A stretch of DNA of 6,632 bases from Tepidisphaeraceae bacterium (lineage in GTDB: Bacteria > Planctomycetota > Phycisphaerae > Tepidisphaerales > Tepidisphaeraceae): contig JANWHF010000243.1 in the NCBI GenBank assembly GCA_025450555.1, positions 1-6,632 of the forward strand, written 5' to 3'. The translations under genes and the position numbers were made by a program. Below the pieces are notes generated by a model. It was given only the letters and a program-made list of their open reading frames with translations. It did not search any database and was not told the DNA's origin. Each line of letters opens with the position of its first letter. Position 1 is the stretch's first letter. Of the stretch, positions 5,857-6,632 are shown piece after piece.

Positions 5857-5884
5857 TTCCAGTTTCAAGTTTCTAGTCTCTGAC
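5857..5884 (+). repeat. Heptanucleotide array B (4 degenerate units)
   Basis: Three units of the form TTCNAGT with N being C, A and T (5857-5877), then a diverged CTCTGAC (5878-5884), all in strict 7-bp register. Same consensus and orientation as array A, 160 bp away, so both belong to one repeat family. Confidence 0.6.
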
Positions 5885-5896
5885 CCCTGGAATGCG

Positions 5897-5914
5897 GCGT
5901 CGCTCCAGCGACGC
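5897..5914. repeat. Perfect 8-bp-arm palindrome GCGTCGCTCCAGCGACGC
   Basis: GCGTCGCT and AGCGACGC flank CC, giving a very tight stem. It directly follows heptamer array B. No T-tract follows on the plus strand (AATACAAC), so a terminator is not supported; a repeat-associated hairpin is more likely. Confidence 0.4.
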
Positions 5915-5988
5915 AATACAACTTAAAGTCGCGTAATCGCGTCCTGTGCCGGTTAGCCGCATGCGCTTGCGCTGCGCGTTCGGGTTCG

Positions 5989-6013
5989 CCCATTCGACAA
6001 CGCTCAGGGCAGG
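5989..6013 (-). repeat. Half copy of the 48-bp palindromic element
   Basis: Read on the minus strand, this matches one arm of the 5566-5613 palindrome at 17 of the first 21 positions, keeping the words CCTGAGC and GTCGAA, and ending in GGG. The second arm is absent, so it is a solo or decayed half unit. Confidence 0.55.
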
Positions 6014-6039
6014 CGCGCGACACTTGCGCGCCGCGCGCC
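6012..6039. repeat. GC-rich stem-loop
   Basis: GGCGCGCG (6012-6019) pairs with CGCGCGCC (6032-6039). The loop side contains a GC-alternating word whose complement, GCGCGCGGCGCGC, recurs at 6100-6112 within the 17-bp palindrome 6098-6114, and in shorter form at 4036-4047. A strong local hairpin is expected. No T-tract follows. Confidence 0.4.
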
Positions 6040-6075
6040 ATGCTTAGGAGACTCATCAAGCGCAATTCGTTGCCC

Positions 6076-6090
6076 ATGCAAGGTTTGCAT
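6076..6090. promoter_or_regulatory. Palindrome ATGCAA-GGT-TTGCAT, candidate operator
   Basis: A perfect inverted repeat with 6-bp arms and a 3-bp centre. Its half site ATGCAA is the core of the three tandem boxes at 5512-5539, so one regulator could recognise both places. Function is inferred from symmetry only. Confidence 0.3.
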
Positions 6091-6144
6091 TCCTGCTTCG
6101 CGCGCGGCGCGCGAGGCCCGCGCCACACCAGCGCCGCGCAACGA

Positions 6145-6172
6145 TTGTCAAGATAATTTTCATATTTATAAA
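6145..6172 (+). promoter_or_regulatory. Sigma-70-like promoter candidate in an AT-rich island
   Basis: TTGTCA (6145-6150) and TATAAA (6167-6172) are separated by 16 bp, each matching 5 of 6 consensus positions (TTGACA/TATAAT), in a locally AT-rich stretch. Transcription would start near 6179 and run into a region with no clear gene, so the product might be a noncoding RNA or a gene beyond the window. Sequence match only. Confidence 0.3.
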
Positions 6173-6421
6173 CATACATATGTTCTTCCCGCCTCCTGTT
6201 CTCCAGGGAGCCGCGCATGACAGTAAGTGGTTTGAAGGAAACTTCCTCGATTCCGCGTTCATGACGTTTCCTTTTCTCGACCATACGACATACCATACAA
6301 TATATAAACGGCAAAGTGAGGTCATTATTTCGCTTTTTTCCAGTTTTCCAGAGTTTTCTCGCCGGGTTGGGGCACCTGGCGTAAAGGGTGGCCGGGGCGG
6401 GGGTAAGCCGATTTGTTGGGA

Positions 6422-6491
6422 AATAGTGAATAGTGAATTCCGAATTGAGAACTGAATTCACTATTCACTATTCTCAATTCTCAATTCTCTT
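6422..6491. repeat. Heptamer array C, folded as a long inverted repeat
   Basis: AATAGTGAATAGTGAATTC (6422-6440) and its exact complement (6454-6472) form a 19-bp perfect stem with a 13-nt loop. Both arms are built from 7-bp units: TAGTGAA twice plus related units on the left (6424-6451), and TTCACTA twice followed by TTCTCAA twice on the right (6457-6484). The TTC-led heptamer period links it to arrays A and B. A T-poor 3' flank argues against a simple terminator. Confidence 0.7.
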
Positions 6492-6548
6492 CGACCGGGC
6501 GGCTCAAGCGATGAGGATGCGAGGAGCCGGTTGTTGAAATTGTGGCCA

Positions 6549-6585
6549 GGGACCAACGGGAAAAGGCGGGGAAGCCGGGGTAGGG
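6549..6585 (+). other. Canonical G-quadruplex motif
   Basis: Five runs of three or four G occur at 6549-6551, 6558-6560, 6568-6571, 6577-6580 and 6583-6585, with loops of 6, 7, 5 and 2 nt. This satisfies the standard G3+N1-7 rule. A looser G-rich stretch lies at 6364-6403 but has a 13-nt loop. Folding is a prediction from the pattern. Confidence 0.45.
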
Positions 6586-6632
6586 CGGAAGTGATGCCAA
6601 ATATGATTTGTCTGGACCGGTTCTCTGCGGTA

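Larger units (their letters stand above)
5433..6632. other. 1.2-kb repeat-rich region without a convincing gene
   Basis: From the MFS start to the window end I see no credible coding sequence. The longest frame (5865-6461, minus strand, 198 codons) translates repeats and has no recognisable domain or good ribosome site; the same holds for frames at 6180-6455 and 5532-5831. The region instead carries many short repeats and symmetric elements, listed separately. It also has an approximate 12-bp tandem repeat at 6281-6304 (CCATACGACATA then CCATACAATATA) and an AT-rich island at about 6145-6186. GC content varies sharply within it, unlike the flanking genes. Confidence 0.55.

Noticed and set aside
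5865..6461. 198-codon minus-strand open frame in the right-hand noncoding region
   Set aside because: It translates the half REP-like unit, the GC hairpins and one arm of the heptamer hairpin, has no recognisable domain and has no good ribosome site.
6422..6472. 19-bp inverted repeat as a transposon terminal repeat or rho-independent terminator
   Set aside because: The arms are only 13 nt apart with no element between them, and no T-tract follows; it is better explained as a folded heptamer repeat.

Overview
The window looks like chromosomal DNA from a GC-rich bacterium. My best guess is Planctomycetota, perhaps a Phycisphaerae-like lineage. That guess rests on the style of the histidine-kinase fragments, two lipobox proteins, the MFS and GH1 types, and spacers rich in dispersed short repeats; no rRNA or other marker is present to confirm it. 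I see no tRNA, rRNA, CRISPR array, transposase or phage gene.

Layout: (1) 1-317, minus strand, the 5' part of a SYLF/YSC84-family lipoprotein that runs off the left edge. (2) 318-703, a divergent spacer with an operator-like palindrome and a doubtful 38-codon ORF. (3) 704-1424, plus strand, two small ORFs that look like separated pieces of a histidine kinase: a degenerate ATPase-like fragment followed by a stand-alone 66-aa DHp hairpin with an intact His. (4) 1425-1519, a convergent spacer with a clear stem-loop terminator. (5) 1520-2272, minus strand, an unrecognised 250-aa lipoprotein. (6) 2273-2663, a divergent spacer. (7) 2664-3947, plus strand, a cytoplasmic GH1-like glycoside hydrolase. 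(8) 3948-4079, a convergent spacer. (9) 4080-5432, minus strand, a 12-TM MFS proton symporter of the sialate/aromatic-acid type. (10) 5433-6632, about 1.2 kb with no convincing gene but very dense in repeats.

The GH1 enzyme and the MFS transporter could serve uptake and intracellular cleavage of a glycoside or sugar. They are convergent and not an operon, so this is only a neighbourhood inference. The two lipoproteins are probably envelope proteins unrelated to each other.

The most unusual content is the 1.2-kb tail. It holds three tandem ATGCAACA boxes at exact 10-bp spacing upstream of the MFS gene, and a 48-bp near-perfect palindrome with a diverged half copy 400 bp away. It also holds five GTGACAT boxes that include a perfect 18-bp operator-like palindrome, three separate arrays of degenerate 7-bp repeats (one folded as an inverted repeat), and a canonical G-quadruplex motif. 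The other notable feature is the split, order-swapped histidine-kinase pair at 704-1424. I found no known defence, secretion or biosynthetic system.
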